This document shows positions 9,146-19,013 of a stretch of 64,000 bases of DNA, in pieces. Every line of letters starts with the position of its first letter. The first letter of the stretch is position 1. The notes under the pieces are model-generated. The model had not been told where the DNA came from. It did not search any database and saw only the letters and a program-made list of their open reading frames with translations. The stretch covers positions 340,501 to 404,500 of the forward strand of contig NZ_JAAATZ010000001.1 in assembly GCF_010119235.1 (NCBI RefSeq). Direction: 5' to 3'. A program made the translations under genes and the position numbers. The stretch is from Flavobacterium phycosphaerae (GTDB taxonomy: Bacteria > Bacteroidota > Bacteroidia > Flavobacteriales > Flavobacteriaceae).

Positions 9146-12100
9146 TATCTGCTTAAGTATACTCTATCTTGATATGGTTTTCTGGCACCGTCATTAAAGT
9201 TGATGATGAAGAAATAAACGCCGGTTGGCAATAAATTATCTCCTAAGTTCAATCCTTTTTCTGTGGTGGTACCGTTCCAATTTGGTGTATTGATATCGCC
9301 CTGATACACTTTGTTTCCATAACGGTTGTAGATTTCCAAAGTGAACTTTGGATACAATTGCGCCAGGTTATTAATTTCAAACGTATCGTTTATGCCATCA
9401 TCGTTTGGCGAGAATCCATCCGGAATTTTAATATCAGGACAGCCTGATAAATCAACTTGAACCGGAAGTCTAGTTCCGCTTTCACAACCACTGGCTGCTA
9501 CTGCTGCCGCGTAATAAGTAGTGCCATCAACTAATAAATCATTTTCGTCATAAGCTGTGCCACCGGTTGGGGCATCATACCAAATGACCGTTTGTCCGAG
9601 AATAGGAACAATGTTAGCTGTCAAATTAAGCACCTTAGGATTATCATCATCACAGAAAATGAATCCGTCTGGTAGTAAGGTTGGAGGTGCTAAAGTGGCC
9701 ACGGCAAAATTGGCTGCTACTGGGGCTGTCAATGGACCGCTACAACCTGTAGTGGCATAGGTAATCGAAGTAACTGTAATAGTTGTAGCTCCGTCTGCTG
9801 TCAAACTAGCACCCGGAATAATTACAGTTGCTGTTCCGTTTACAAAGGCTACGGTAGTACTAACGGCTGTTGCTGAGTTAGCCCCGGAAAGGTCATAAAG
9901 AATAGTATAATTCCCATCCGGTAAATTAGTGGCTCCGGATATTGTGGCAGCACTGTCAGAAGCAAGACAAGTATCTTGTGCCGTGATAAGTGCTCCCGTT
10001 GGATCGGGAATAGCATTGACTGCAAAAGTAGCCAAAGCCGTTTCTGCCGGGTTGGTACATCCGGTAAGCGATATGATACCAATTACGGTCATCGAGTAAT
10101 TTCCTGTAAGAGGGAACATTGATGCCGGGAAACTAAATGTTCCAACGCCTCCAATCACAGTAACATTAGCTGTCGTTCCCGTTGAAGGACTTGGCCCCTG
10201 AATGGCATAGTTAAATTGGTAAACGGCATCCGGTAATCCGGTTGCATTCGCAATATTGACTACCACAGGACTTCCGAAACAAACACTTGGAATTGTTAAG
10301 TTGGTAGCATCTAAATCGGCCAAAGGCTTAACTAATAAATTTACCGGAACATTAATCAAACTAAAACAAGTTGTCGTAGTATCGGTTATATTGGTAAACG
10401 TAATTACTGTCAATCCTGAATTTGGCAGTGCCGCACTTGGTATAACAAAACTGCCCGTTCCACCGGAAATAGTTACAGTAGTCACTTGACCTGCTAAAGG
10501 GTTAACACCGGTTAAATCATAATTTAAGGTATAAACTCCATCGGTCATTCCATTGAAATTAACAATACCGTTAGCCCCAATACAAATAGAGGCTGCTGTT
10601 AGGTTTAGCGTTGTCAGTTTCGGACTTGCCAAAACGTTGAATTGTACCACTTCGGTATCAGCGGCACATCCACCATTATTGGCAGTATACGTATAGGAAT
10701 AAGTACCAGTAGCAAAGGTTACAATATTTATTGGCGAAGTTACTACCGTGTTAGTACTGTCTGTCCATGTGCCTCCTAAATCCTGACCGGTTAATAGTGT
10801 ATTTAAATCTATAACTCCTACTGATGAACAAACAGAAGATATTGGCGTAACAAATGTTCCGGCATTGTTTAGGTTGACTACATTGAATGAAGTCGCAGCA
10901 TCTTCACTGGCATTGGAACACCCTGATGCTGCTGTTATGGTATTTATGGTAATCGAATAATTATTGGCTGTTGCAAATACTGCTCCCGGAATAGTAAACG
11001 AACCATTACCTCCTGCAAAAGTTACAATTCCTGAATTTCCTGTAGTTGGATTTCCGGTTGGAATTGTATAATCAAATTGGTAATTACCATCCGGAAGATT
11101 AATAGCATTGGTTATAGTAACTGTAGCATCACTACCAATACAAACTGTGGCTACTGAGATATTGGTGTCATCCAATTGTGCTACCGGGTTGATTAGAATT
11201 GTAGCCGATACATTGGTTAAAGCTGATTGACAAGTTGTGGTAGTGTTTTGAATATTGGTAAACGTAATAGTCGTTGAGCCTGTCGCCGGTACAGTAGCTG
11301 TTGGAATAATAAAGCTTGCTGTTCCGCTGGTTACAGTTACCGTTACGGTTTGATTCGCTGCAACGTTACTTCCGGTTAAATCGTAATTCAAGGTATAAGT
11401 TCCGTCAACCATTCCCGATAAATTCACTGTAACATCATTGGCGATACAAACCTGAGGTATTAAAATATTGGTGTTATCAATTGTTGGATTGGCTAAAATT
11501 TCAAAACTAACTATGGTTGGGTCGCTGCTTCCGCAATCGTTACTTACCATATAATAGTACGAATAAGTTCCGGCAGCAAACGTTGAAACATCTACGGGAT
11601 TAGTGATTGGATTATCACTCATATCATACCACAATCCGGTAGAGTCGGCATTTTGCAATAAAGTATTTAAATCTATAGTATCAACTGCATTACATACAGG
11701 GCTACCTGCGACAAATGTTCCTGCATTTGGTAAAGGAACTACCGTTACGGTTACAACAGCCGTATCAGCAATACAAGATGGTGCTCCACCGCTTACGGTA
11801 TAAGTAAAGTGATAAACGCCTGCCGTTACTGCAGAGGGGTTAAAAATCGTTCCCGTTAAAGCTCCGGTAGCATCGTCATCAGCAAATGTCCCTACACCTT
11901 GCGTACCATCTAATAAGTTTATTAAGTCTATTCCTGCACTATCAATACAAACACTAGTTGGACCTCCATCTGCACCTGCGTTTGGTGTTTCTAAAACATC
12001 AAAAGTAACCACCGTAGGATCACTGCTTCCGCAATCGTTGCTCACCATATAATAGAACGAATAAGTTCCGGCCGTAAGCGTTGAAACATCTATAGGATTG

Positions 12101-15100
12101 GTTATTTCATTATCATTCATATCATACCACAAACCGGCGGCATCGGCATTTTGTAATAAAGTCATTAAATCAAGAGTGCCCAATGCACTACAAATTTGAG
12201 TACCTGCTATAGCTGTTCCAGCATTTGGCAGTGGAACTACCGTTACGGTTACAACTGCCGTATCTGTGGTACATGGTACCGGTCCACCCGTTACAGTATA
12301 AGTAAAATGGTAAACTCCCGGCAACATTAATGATGGATTGAAAATCGTTCCGCTTAAAGCGCCGGTGCTATCATCATCACTAAATGTTCCTGCGCCTTGA
12401 GTACCGTCTAAGAAGTTTATCAAATCTAATCCGGTGCTGTCGATACAAACACTAGTTGGGCCTCCGCCGCCGGCATTTGGCGCTTGTAACACTATTATAG
12501 AAACAATAGCTGAAGCCGGTGTACATCCTTGACCACCAACAACTGTATAAGTATAATCTCCTGATAGTCCGGTAGTCGGGTCAAACATATTTGATACTAC
12601 GGCATTTGATGAATCAGTCCATACCCCACCTGTTTGTGGGGTTCCGCCTAAAAGAGTAAATAAATCAACCGGCACTCCATTGGTACAAAGCGTTTTTGAA
12701 GAGCCAATTCCTGCATCCGGAACCGGTGTTATCGCTACCGTTATTACTGCCACATCATTATCGCATGGATTAATACCCGTTAATGTATAGGTGTAATCTC
12801 CAGCCGGATCAACAGCCGGGTCAAAAACACCGGTAACAACAACATTGGATGGATTTGTCCAAACTCCTCCAGGTTGTGCGTTAACTCCTAATTGTGTAAA
12901 TAAATCATAAGGAACACTATTGGCACAAATCGGGAAAGGTCCGCTAACCCCAGCCTCAGGACCAGGTGTTATAGTAACGGTAATAGTTGCTATATCATCA
13001 GCACACGGAGGTATTCCGGCAACAGTATAGGTATAATTTCCATTAGCAGCAGTAGCAGGATTTAAAATATTAGAAATAACCGTATTTGATGGGTCTCTCC
13101 AGACACCTCCCGTTTGTGGTGTTCCGTTTAATGATACAAATAAATCGACCGGATTTTGATTAGAACAAAGCGGTAAAACACGATCATCACCTGCATCAGG
13201 TACCGGATTAACTGTTATCTGAATTGATTCTGAATCGGTTGTACACGGAGCAATTCCGGTCACTGTATAGGTATAAGTATTCGATAAATCGACTGCCGGA
13301 TCAAACAAACTGGTACCACTTGCCAAAGCCGGAGACCAAACTCCATTTGTTTGAGCTGTTGCTCCTAATAAAGTAACTAAATCAAAAGAGGTATCTGATT
13401 TACAAACTGAAATAGGTCCGGGACTTACCCCTGCATTGGGCTGAGGATTCACTGTTAAAGTGACCGTTTGACCTAATAGCTTGGTACAACTTGGCAAACC
13501 TGATGTAGTAACACTTACTAAAGTTATAGTAGTATCAACAGTGAAAGTCCCAACCAGTGTTGCATTTCCTGCTGCGTCTAGAACTATGGTTTGATTGCCA
13601 CCGCCGTTTATAGTATAAGTCACTGTAGCATTTGGTGTACCTGTGAAGGTTGCCGTTGCATTGGTATTAGCACAAATAACAGATGAGCTTAAACTTACCG
13701 AAGCTGTTGGATCGATTACAGTTAACGTAATGATTTGTCCTAATAACTTGGTACAACTTGGCACGCCTGATGTTGTTATACTTACTAAAGTTACGGTTGT
13801 ATTTGCAGTATAAGTCCCTGGTAAAGTAGCGTTTCCTGTTGCGTCTAATACTATTGTTTGATTACCACCACCATTTATAGTATAAGTTACAGTAGCGTTT
13901 GGCGTTCCGGTGAAGGTTAAATCCGAACTTGTATTGGCACAGATAACCGGTTGACTGAAACTGGCTGTTGCTGTTGGATTGATTACGGTTAAGGTAACGG
14001 TTTGTCCTAATACTTTAGTACAACTTGGCACACCGGCTGTCGTTACATTTACCAATGTTATGGTTGTATCAGCAGTATAAGTCCCCGATAAAGTGGCGGC
14101 ACCTGCTGCATCTAACACTATAGTTTGATTGCCACCACCATTTATAGTATAAGTCACTGTTGCGTTTGGTGTACCGGTAAACACTAAATCAGTACTTGTA
14201 TTAGCACAGATTACGGGTTGACTGAAACTGGCTGAAGCAGTAGGATCGATTACGGTTAAGGTAACTGTTTCAGTTAATAATTTAGTACAGCTTGGCAGAC
14301 CGGCCGTAGTTACACTTACTAAAGTTATGGTTGTATTTATTGCATAAGTACCTGGAAAAGTAGCTGTTCCTGCTCCATTTAAAACGACAGTTTGATTGCC
14401 ACCACCATTTACGGTATACGTTACTGTGGCATTTGGGGTTCCGGTAAAGGTTAAATCTGCATTAGTATTGGCGCAAATTGTTGGCGAATCAAAACTAACA
14501 CTAGCCGTTGGGTCGATTACTGTTAGGGTAACTATTTGTCCCAATAATTTAGTACAGCTTGGCACACCTGATGTCGTTACACTTACTAAAGTCACCGTCG
14601 TATCTACAGTATAAGTTCCGGATAAAGTGGCGTTTCCTGTAGCATCTAATACTATGGTTTGATTAGCCCCACCATTAATAGTATAAGTTACCGTGGCATT
14701 TGGTGTACCGGTAAACACTAAATCTGAATTGGTATTAGCACATATTACAGGTTGACTGAAACTGGCTGTTGCTGTTGGGTCGATTACCGTTAAAGCAACC
14801 GTTTGTCCTAATACTTTAGTACAACTCGGTGCGCCGGCTGTGGTTACACTGACTAAAGTTACAATTGTATTTACAGCATAAGTACCCGGTAAAGTGGCGG
14901 TTCCTGCTGCATCTAACACTATCGTTTGATTACCTCCTCCGTTTATGGTATATGTTACTGTTGCATTTGGTGTACCGGTAAACACTAAATCCGAATTGGT
15001 GTTAGCACAAATTACCGGTAAACTAAAACTGGCACTAGCCGTTGGATCAATTACCGTCAAGATAACGGTTTGTCCTAATAATTTAGTACAACTTGGTACT

Positions 15101-17697
15101 CCAGCTGTGGTTACACTTACCAATGTTACAGTTGTATTTATGGTATAACTTCCCGGTAAAGTGGCCGTACCGGACGCGTCTAGCACTATGGTTTGATTCC
15201 CTCCGCCGTTAATGGTATAGGTTACTGTAGCATTTGGAGTTCCGGTGAAGGTTAAGATTGAATTGGTATTAGCACAAATTACAAGCGGACTGAAACTTGC
15301 CGTTGCTGTTGGATCGATAACTGTTAGAGTAACCGTTTGTCCTAATACTTTAGTACAACTCGGAACACCGGCTGTAGTCACACTGACTAAGATCACTGTT
15401 GTATTTACAGTATAAGTACCTGATAAAGTGGCTGTACCTGTGGCGTCTAATACTATAGTTTGATTGCCACCACCATTTATAGTATAAGTTACTGTTGCGT
15501 TTGGTGTACCTGTAAACACTAAATCCGAATTGGTATTAGCACAAATTACCGGTAAACTGAAACTGGCTGAAGCCGTTGGGTCGATTACCGTTAAGGTAAC
15601 CGTTTGTCCTAATAATTTAGTACAACTTGGAGCACCGGCTGTAGTGACACTTACTAATGTTATGGTTGTATCAGCAGTATAAGTCCCCGGTAAAGCGGCA
15701 GTTCCTGCTGCATCTAATACTATAGTTTGGTTGCCACCTCCGTTTATAGTATAAGTCACGGTAGCATTTGGCGTACCGGTAAACACTAAATCCGAATTGG
15801 TGTTAGCACAAATTACCGGTAAACTAAAACTGGCAGTAGCCGTTGGATCGATTACAGTCAAGGTAATGGTTTGTCCTAATAATTTAGCACAACTCGGAAC
15901 ACCGGCTGTGGTTACACTTACTAAAGTAACTGTTGTATTTACTGCATAGGTTCCTGATAAAGTGGCTGTACCAGCGGCATCTAAAACAATGGTTTGACTA
16001 GCTCCACCATCTATAGTGTACGTCACTGTAGCATTTGGTGTCCCGGTAAAAATTAAATCAGCATTAGTATTGGCACAAATTACAAGTGGGCTAAAACTGG
16101 CACTAGCTATCGGATCGATTACCGTTAAGGTTAGGGTTTGTCCTAATAATTTGGTACAAGTTGGCAAGCCCGCTGTGGTTACACTTACTAAAGTTACCGT
16201 TGTATCTACAGTATAAGTCCCTGATAAAGTAGCGTTTCCTGTTGCGTCTAAAACTATCGTTTGATTTGCACCTCCATTTATAGTATAAGTCACCGTGGCA
16301 TTTGGTGTTCCTGTAAAAGTTAAATCAGCATTTGTATTAGCACAAATTACAGGCTGACTGAAACTGGCACTGGCTGTTGGGTCGATTACCGTTAAAGTAA
16401 CGATTTGCCCCACTGCTTTGACACAGCCCGGTAGTGTTGCTGTTTTTACACTAACTAAGTTTACGGTCGTATCCACAGCATAAGTACCCGATAAAGTGGC
16501 ATTACCAGAACCATTTAGAACTATTGTTTGGTTCCCACCTCCGTTTATATTATAGGTTACCGTGGCATTTGGTGTACCTGTGAAAAGTAAATCAGAGTTA
16601 GTATTAGCACATATCACAGGAGGATTGAAACTTACAGAAGCCACAGGGCTTTGAATAATGGTTATGGTGACTGTTTCCTGAGCCACTGAACAAGCAGCCG
16701 AAGTACTAACACTATAGGTAAAAACATAAGGGCTACCCGATGGCGTCATCGTACTGACATCAACGGTTCCTTGATATCCATTGGAAGTAGCTAAAGGTCC
16801 TGTCCATGTCCCTACAGTATCCGGTGAATCTCCAAGAAAATCAAATAAATCAAATGGCGCAGTACTTGGAACTATATCTTCACAAATTGCGAATTGACCT
16901 GAAGACCCGGCGTTGTTTGGGACCTCTATTGTAACAGTTACCGCTAAACGTGTTGGACTTGGACAATTACCTACATTCGATTCGGCATAATAAGTTTGAC
17001 CATCTACTAAAGGAGTAAAACTGTCTAATTCAATTCCTGATGTAGAAGTCAAGTACCATAGAAGATTTGTACCATTGGCATCCAAATCGGCCACCAACGG
17101 GTTTGAAGCAGAACAAAATGTTGGAGTGCTATCGCCAGTAGGAGTTGGAACAATGGTTATGGTTACAGAAAATCCTTTTCTAGAGGTTTCACACCCGGTA
17201 TCAGGATTAGTCTGGCTGGCAAAATAAGTTGCACCACTAACTAAAGGTGTTGAAGAAGCAAGTACGCTTCCTCCTGTAGATGTTGCATACCATTTAATTT
17301 GATTTCCAATAACATAAGGTGCCAAATCAGCAACCGTAGAGGCCTGACAAAATTGAATAGAACCTAAAACCGCCGTTGGTTTTGAATAGATTGTCACTGT
17401 CACCGAAGGTCTGGTAGGACAATCACCCGCAATATCATCAGCATAGTAAACACCATCATTTAAAGCAAATGAATTTGACAAAGGAGTTCCTCCAGTAGAA
17501 GTTGTATACCATCTTATACCTCCGCCTGTATCAGTAGCAACTAAACTACCAACTATTGGCGATTGCGTATCACAAAATGACTGATTGGCATTGGCAATAG
17601 TCGGACATTGAGCAGACACTGTACTACTAATTCCAAAAAAGAATAATAGCAAAATAGCGTTGAAACAATATTTTTTGACAAGAGTAGTTATTCTCAT
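9145..17697 (-). CDS. Giant repetitive adhesin, T9SS type B cargo
   Basis: About 2850 residues; I prefer the ATG at 17697 to the TTG two codons upstream. A signal peptide ends at VSAQ. Residues about 25-350 hold Ig-like modules of the cytophaga type (IRWYTTSTGG, IKWYATSTGG, LLWYLTSTSG). Residues 350-1416 are twelve 89-residue repeats (core VICANTNSDLVFTGTPNATV). Residues 1417-2067 are eight repeats of about 81 residues (PNAG start, DL..LL, GxY.YTV). Residues 2067-2670 mix a third 100-residue repeat (DGxYxLNYDLTG) with one of the second kind. The last 98 residues are the gliding-motility-associated C-terminal sorting domain (FSPNDDGINDTF, IYNRYGNKVYQG, LPTGVYFFIINF). Such proteins are secreted by T9SS and displayed on the surface, often for adhesion. 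sprF and the OmpA gene follow directly, a common module. Confidence 0.92.
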   Translation of the reverse strand: MRITTLVKKYCFNAILLLFFFGISSTVSAQCPTIANANQSFCDTQSPIVGSLVATDTGGGIRWYTTSTGGTPLSNSFALNDGVYYADDIAGDCPTRPSVTVTIYSKPTAVLGSIQFCQASTVADLAPYVIGNQIKWYATSTGGSVLASSTPLVSGATYFASQTNPDTGCETSRKGFSVTITIVPTPTGDSTPTFCSASNPLVADLDANGTNLLWYLTSTSGIELDSFTPLVDGQTYYAESNVGNCPSPTRLAVTVTIEVPNNAGSSGQFAICEDIVPSTAPFDLFDFLGDSPDTVGTWTGPLATSNGYQGTVDVSTMTPSGSPYVFTYSVSTSAACSVAQETVTITIIQSPVASVSFNPPVICANTNSDLLFTGTPNATVTYNINGGGNQTIVLNGSGNATLSGTYAVDTTVNLVSVKTATLPGCVKAVGQIVTLTVIDPTASASFSQPVICANTNADLTFTGTPNATVTYTINGGANQTIVLDATGNATLSGTYTVDTTVTLVSVTTAGLPTCTKLLGQTLTLTVIDPIASASFSPLVICANTNADLIFTGTPNATVTYTIDGGASQTIVLDAAGTATLSGTYAVNTTVTLVSVTTAGVPSCAKLLGQTITLTVIDPTATASFSLPVICANTNSDLVFTGTPNATVTYTINGGGNQTIVLDAAGTAALPGTYTADTTITLVSVTTAGAPSCTKLLGQTVTLTVIDPTASASFSLPVICANTNSDLVFTGTPNATVTYTINGGGNQTIVLDATGTATLSGTYTVNTTVILVSVTTAGVPSCTKVLGQTVTLTVIDPTATASFSPLVICANTNSILTFTGTPNATVTYTINGGGNQTIVLDASGTATLPGSYTINTTVTLVSVTTAGVPSCTKLLGQTVILTVIDPTASASFSLPVICANTNSDLVFTGTPNATVTYTINGGGNQTIVLDAAGTATLPGTYAVNTIVTLVSVTTAGAPSCTKVLGQTVALTVIDPTATASFSQPVICANTNSDLVFTGTPNATVTYTINGGANQTIVLDATGNATLSGTYTVDTTVTLVSVTTSGVPSCTKLLGQIVTLTVIDPTASVSFDSPTICANTNADLTFTGTPNATVTYTVNGGGNQTVVLNGAGTATFPGTYAINTTITLVSVTTAGLPSCTKLLTETVTLTVIDPTASASFSQPVICANTSTDLVFTGTPNATVTYTINGGGNQTIVLDAAGAATLSGTYTADTTITLVNVTTAGVPSCTKVLGQTVTLTVINPTATASFSQPVICANTSSDLTFTGTPNATVTYTINGGGNQTIVLDATGNATLPGTYTANTTVTLVSITTSGVPSCTKLLGQIITLTVIDPTASVSLSSSVICANTNATATFTGTPNATVTYTINGGGNQTIVLDAAGNATLVGTFTVDTTITLVSVTTSGLPSCTKLLGQTVTLTVNPQPNAGVSPGPISVCKSDTSFDLVTLLGATAQTNGVWSPALASGTSLFDPAVDLSNTYTYTVTGIAPCTTDSESIQITVNPVPDAGDDRVLPLCSNQNPVDLFVSLNGTPQTGGVWRDPSNTVISNILNPATAANGNYTYTVAGIPPCADDIATITVTITPGPEAGVSGPFPICANSVPYDLFTQLGVNAQPGGVWTNPSNVVVTGVFDPAVDPAGDYTYTLTGINPCDNDVAVITVAITPVPDAGIGSSKTLCTNGVPVDLFTLLGGTPQTGGVWTDSSNAVVSNMFDPTTGLSGDYTYTVVGGQGCTPASAIVSIIVLQAPNAGGGGPTSVCIDSTGLDLINFLDGTQGAGTFSDDDSTGALSGTIFNPSLMLPGVYHFTYTVTGGPVPCTTDTAVVTVTVVPLPNAGTAIAGTQICSALGTLDLMTLLQNADAAGLWYDMNDNEITNPIDVSTLTAGTYSFYYMVSNDCGSSDPTVVTFDVLETPNAGADGGPTSVCIDSAGIDLINLLDGTQGVGTFADDDATGALTGTIFNPSAVTAGVYHFTYTVSGGAPSCIADTAVVTVTVVPLPNAGTFVAGSPVCNAVDTIDLNTLLQNADSTGLWYDMSDNPITNPVDVSTFAAGTYSYYYMVSNDCGSSDPTIVSFEILANPTIDNTNILIPQVCIANDVTVNLSGMVDGTYTLNYDLTGSNVAANQTVTVTVTSGTASFIIPTATVPATGSTTITFTNIQNTTTTCQSALTNVSATILINPVAQLDDTNISVATVCIGSDATVTITNAINLPDGNYQFDYTIPTGNPTTGNSGIVTFAGGNGSFTIPGAVFATANNYSITINTITAASGCSNASEDAATSFNVVNLNNAGTFVTPISSVCSSVGVIDLNTLLTGQDLGGTWTDSTNTVVTSPINIVTFATGTYSYTYTANNGGCAADTEVVQFNVLASPKLTTLNLTAASICIGANGIVNFNGMTDGVYTLNYDLTGVNPLAGQVTTVTISGGTGSFVIPSAALPNSGLTVITFTNITDTTTTCFSLINVPVNLLVKPLADLDATNLTIPSVCFGSPVVVNIANATGLPDAVYQFNYAIQGPSPSTGTTANVTVIGGVGTFSFPASMFPLTGNYSMTVIGIISLTGCTNPAETALATFAVNAIPDPTGALITAQDTCLASDSAATISGATNLPDGNYTILYDLSGANSATAVSTTVAFVNGTATVIIPGASLTADGATTITVTSITYATTGCSGPLTAPVAANFAVATLAPPTLLPDGFIFCDDDNPKVLNLTANIVPILGQTVIWYDAPTGGTAYDENDLLVDGTTYYAAAVAASGCESGTRLPVQVDLSGCPDIKIPDGFSPNDDGINDTFEINNLAQLYPKFTLEIYNRYGNKVYQGDINTPNWNGTTTEKGLNLGDNLLPTGVYFFIINFNDGARKPYQDRVYLSR
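11497..13449 (-). repeat. Eight tandem coding repeats of about 81 codons (second array)
   Basis: Within the adhesin gene, eight units start with a P-N/D-A-G motif and contain a Cys-x-x-x-x-DL..LL segment and a G-x-Y-x-Y-T closing strand. Units 5-6 and 7-8 form two copies of the same two-unit block, about 165 codons apart, with clearly related DNA (compare 11505-11600 with 12001-12095). Confidence 0.8.
13450..16650 (-). repeat. Twelve tandem 267-bp coding repeats (first array)
   Basis: The array is 3201 bp: eleven units of 89 codons and a last one of 88. Every unit carries ICANT and FTGTPNATVTY. Units are highly similar in protein and less so at synonymous DNA sites, so the duplications are not all recent. 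Short reads would assemble this region poorly. Confidence 0.9.
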
Positions 17698-18003
17698 AAG
17701 CAATTCAATTTAAACATCTTCAGAATTTTTTGGCTTCTCACTTGCTAAAAACCCACTCTCAACACATTAAAAAGAATGCTGTTTCTATAGTTTTATCCAA
17801 AGTAAAAATGCTTCTACTATATTACTCATAAAAATTAGCTCCCTATTTGACCAATTAAAATGTTATAAACAAAATAATCAACATTATTAACATTTATTCA
17901 ACACGGACATCACATCTTATCTAATTGAAATAAAATACATTATAAATAAAAAATGAAATTTAATAGAGTTATCAATAATTTTAAGAAGTATTAAAAAAAG
18001 AAA
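17698..18003. other. AT-rich upstream region of the adhesin gene
   Basis: No coding potential seen on either strand. The region must carry the adhesin promoter, but I find only an imperfect box (minus-strand TACTTTGG near 17800) and no full TTG / TAnnTTTG pair. A long AT-rich leader is possible. Confidence 0.4.
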
Positions 18004-18047
18004 ATTGTTAATAAGTTTGCCCGTCATTGGGAACCTATTAACAATTA
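18004..18047 (-). terminator. Terminator of the mnmA-protease-NMO operon
   Basis: AATTGTTAATA (18004-18014) pairs with TATTAACAATT (18037-18047); inside, GTT/AAC and CCC/GGG extend the stem. On the minus strand it is followed by a T-rich run. It begins about 20 bases after the nitronate monooxygenase stop. Confidence 0.8.
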
Positions 18048-18068
18048 ATTATTAAAACAGAACGGTAT

Positions 18069-19013
18069 TTAAAACGGCAGTTGTTGCAGTTCTTTTGAAG
18101 CCAATTTAAACTCTGCTATTATCTCATCTATTATACTATTTACAGGTTTAATTTGATGAATTAACCCGGCAATTTGACCAATTTCTAATTCGCCTTCTAC
18201 TAAATCACCCTCAAACATTCCGCGCTTGGCCCTGGCTCTTCCCAATAATATTTTTAAATCTTCGGGGGTTGGACATTGGGCATAAAGTTCTTGTATGTCG
18301 TTATAGAATTTGTTTTTAATCAAACGAACCGGAGCCAGTTCTTTTAACGTGAGTTGGGTATCACCTTCTTTGAGTTCGATAATCGTTTTTTTGAAATCTT
18401 CGTGAGCGGAACTTTCCACCGAAGCAGCAAATCGAGAACCCATTTGAACGCCATCAGCACCAAGAATCATGGTGGCCAACATACCGCGCCCGGTAGCAAT
18501 TCCTCCAGCTGCAATTAAAGGGATAGCAATATTTTCTCTTACCATCGGAATCAAAGTGAGTGTTGTAGTTTCTTCTCTTCCGTTGTGTCCGCCGGCTTCA
18601 AATCCTTCTGCAACCACAGCATCTACTCCTGCTTCCTGAGCTTTTAGCGCAAATTTCGAACTGCTTACTACATGCACAACCGTGATACCATGTTCTTTTA
18701 AATGTGCTGTCCATGTTTTTGGATTGCCTGCGGAAGTGAAGACAATTTTCACTCCTTCTTCAATTATAATTTGAATAATTTCTTCAATATTAGGATACAA
18801 CAAGGGTACATTGACCCCAAAGGGTTTGTCTGTAGCTTTTTTACATTTTTGAATGTGCTCCCGAAGCACATCAGGATACATAGAGCCGGCTCCTATCAAA
18901 CCTAATCCTCCTGCATTGCTGACTGCACTGGCTAATTTATAACCGCTATTCCAAATCATCCCTCCTTGAATGATTGGATATTGTATATTGAAAAGTTGAG
19001 TGATTTTATTCAT
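18069..19013 (-). CDS. Nitronate monooxygenase family flavoprotein
   Basis: A 314-residue FMN-dependent TIM-barrel enzyme of the nitronate monooxygenase (2-nitropropane dioxygenase) family, which oxidises alkyl nitronates such as propionate-3-nitronate. Seen: the N-terminal YPIIQGGM motif, GGLGLIGAGSM, the EGFEAGGHNGR segment with the catalytic-type histidine, and the FMN-phosphate motifs IAAGGIATGRG and GADGVQMGSRF. The substrate is not shown by sequence; related proteins act in enoyl reduction (FabK), but the AGGHNG context and length fit this family. Its ATG overlaps the protease stop by one base (TAATG), so it is the last gene of an operon. Confidence 0.88.
   Translation of the reverse strand: MNKITQLFNIQYPIIQGGMIWNSGYKLASAVSNAGGLGLIGAGSMYPDVLREHIQKCKKATDKPFGVNVPLLYPNIEEIIQIIIEEGVKIVFTSAGNPKTWTAHLKEHGITVVHVVSSSKFALKAQEAGVDAVVAEGFEAGGHNGREETTTLTLIPMVRENIAIPLIAAGGIATGRGMLATMILGADGVQMGSRFAASVESSAHEDFKKTIIELKEGDTQLTLKELAPVRLIKNKFYNDIQELYAQCPTPEDLKILLGRARAKRGMFEGDLVEGELEIGQIAGLIHQIKPVNSIIDEIIAEFKLASKELQQLPF

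Noticed and set aside
14396..16216. Several similar plus-strand frames of 66-72 codons opposite the adhesin repeats
   Set aside because: They recur because they are antisense shadows of the same repeat; no promoter, no start context, no known family.
13450..16650. Evenly spaced repeats that could suggest a CRISPR array or minisatellite
   Set aside because: The 267-bp units are in frame, fully coding and have no unique spacers; they are protein repeats of the adhesin.
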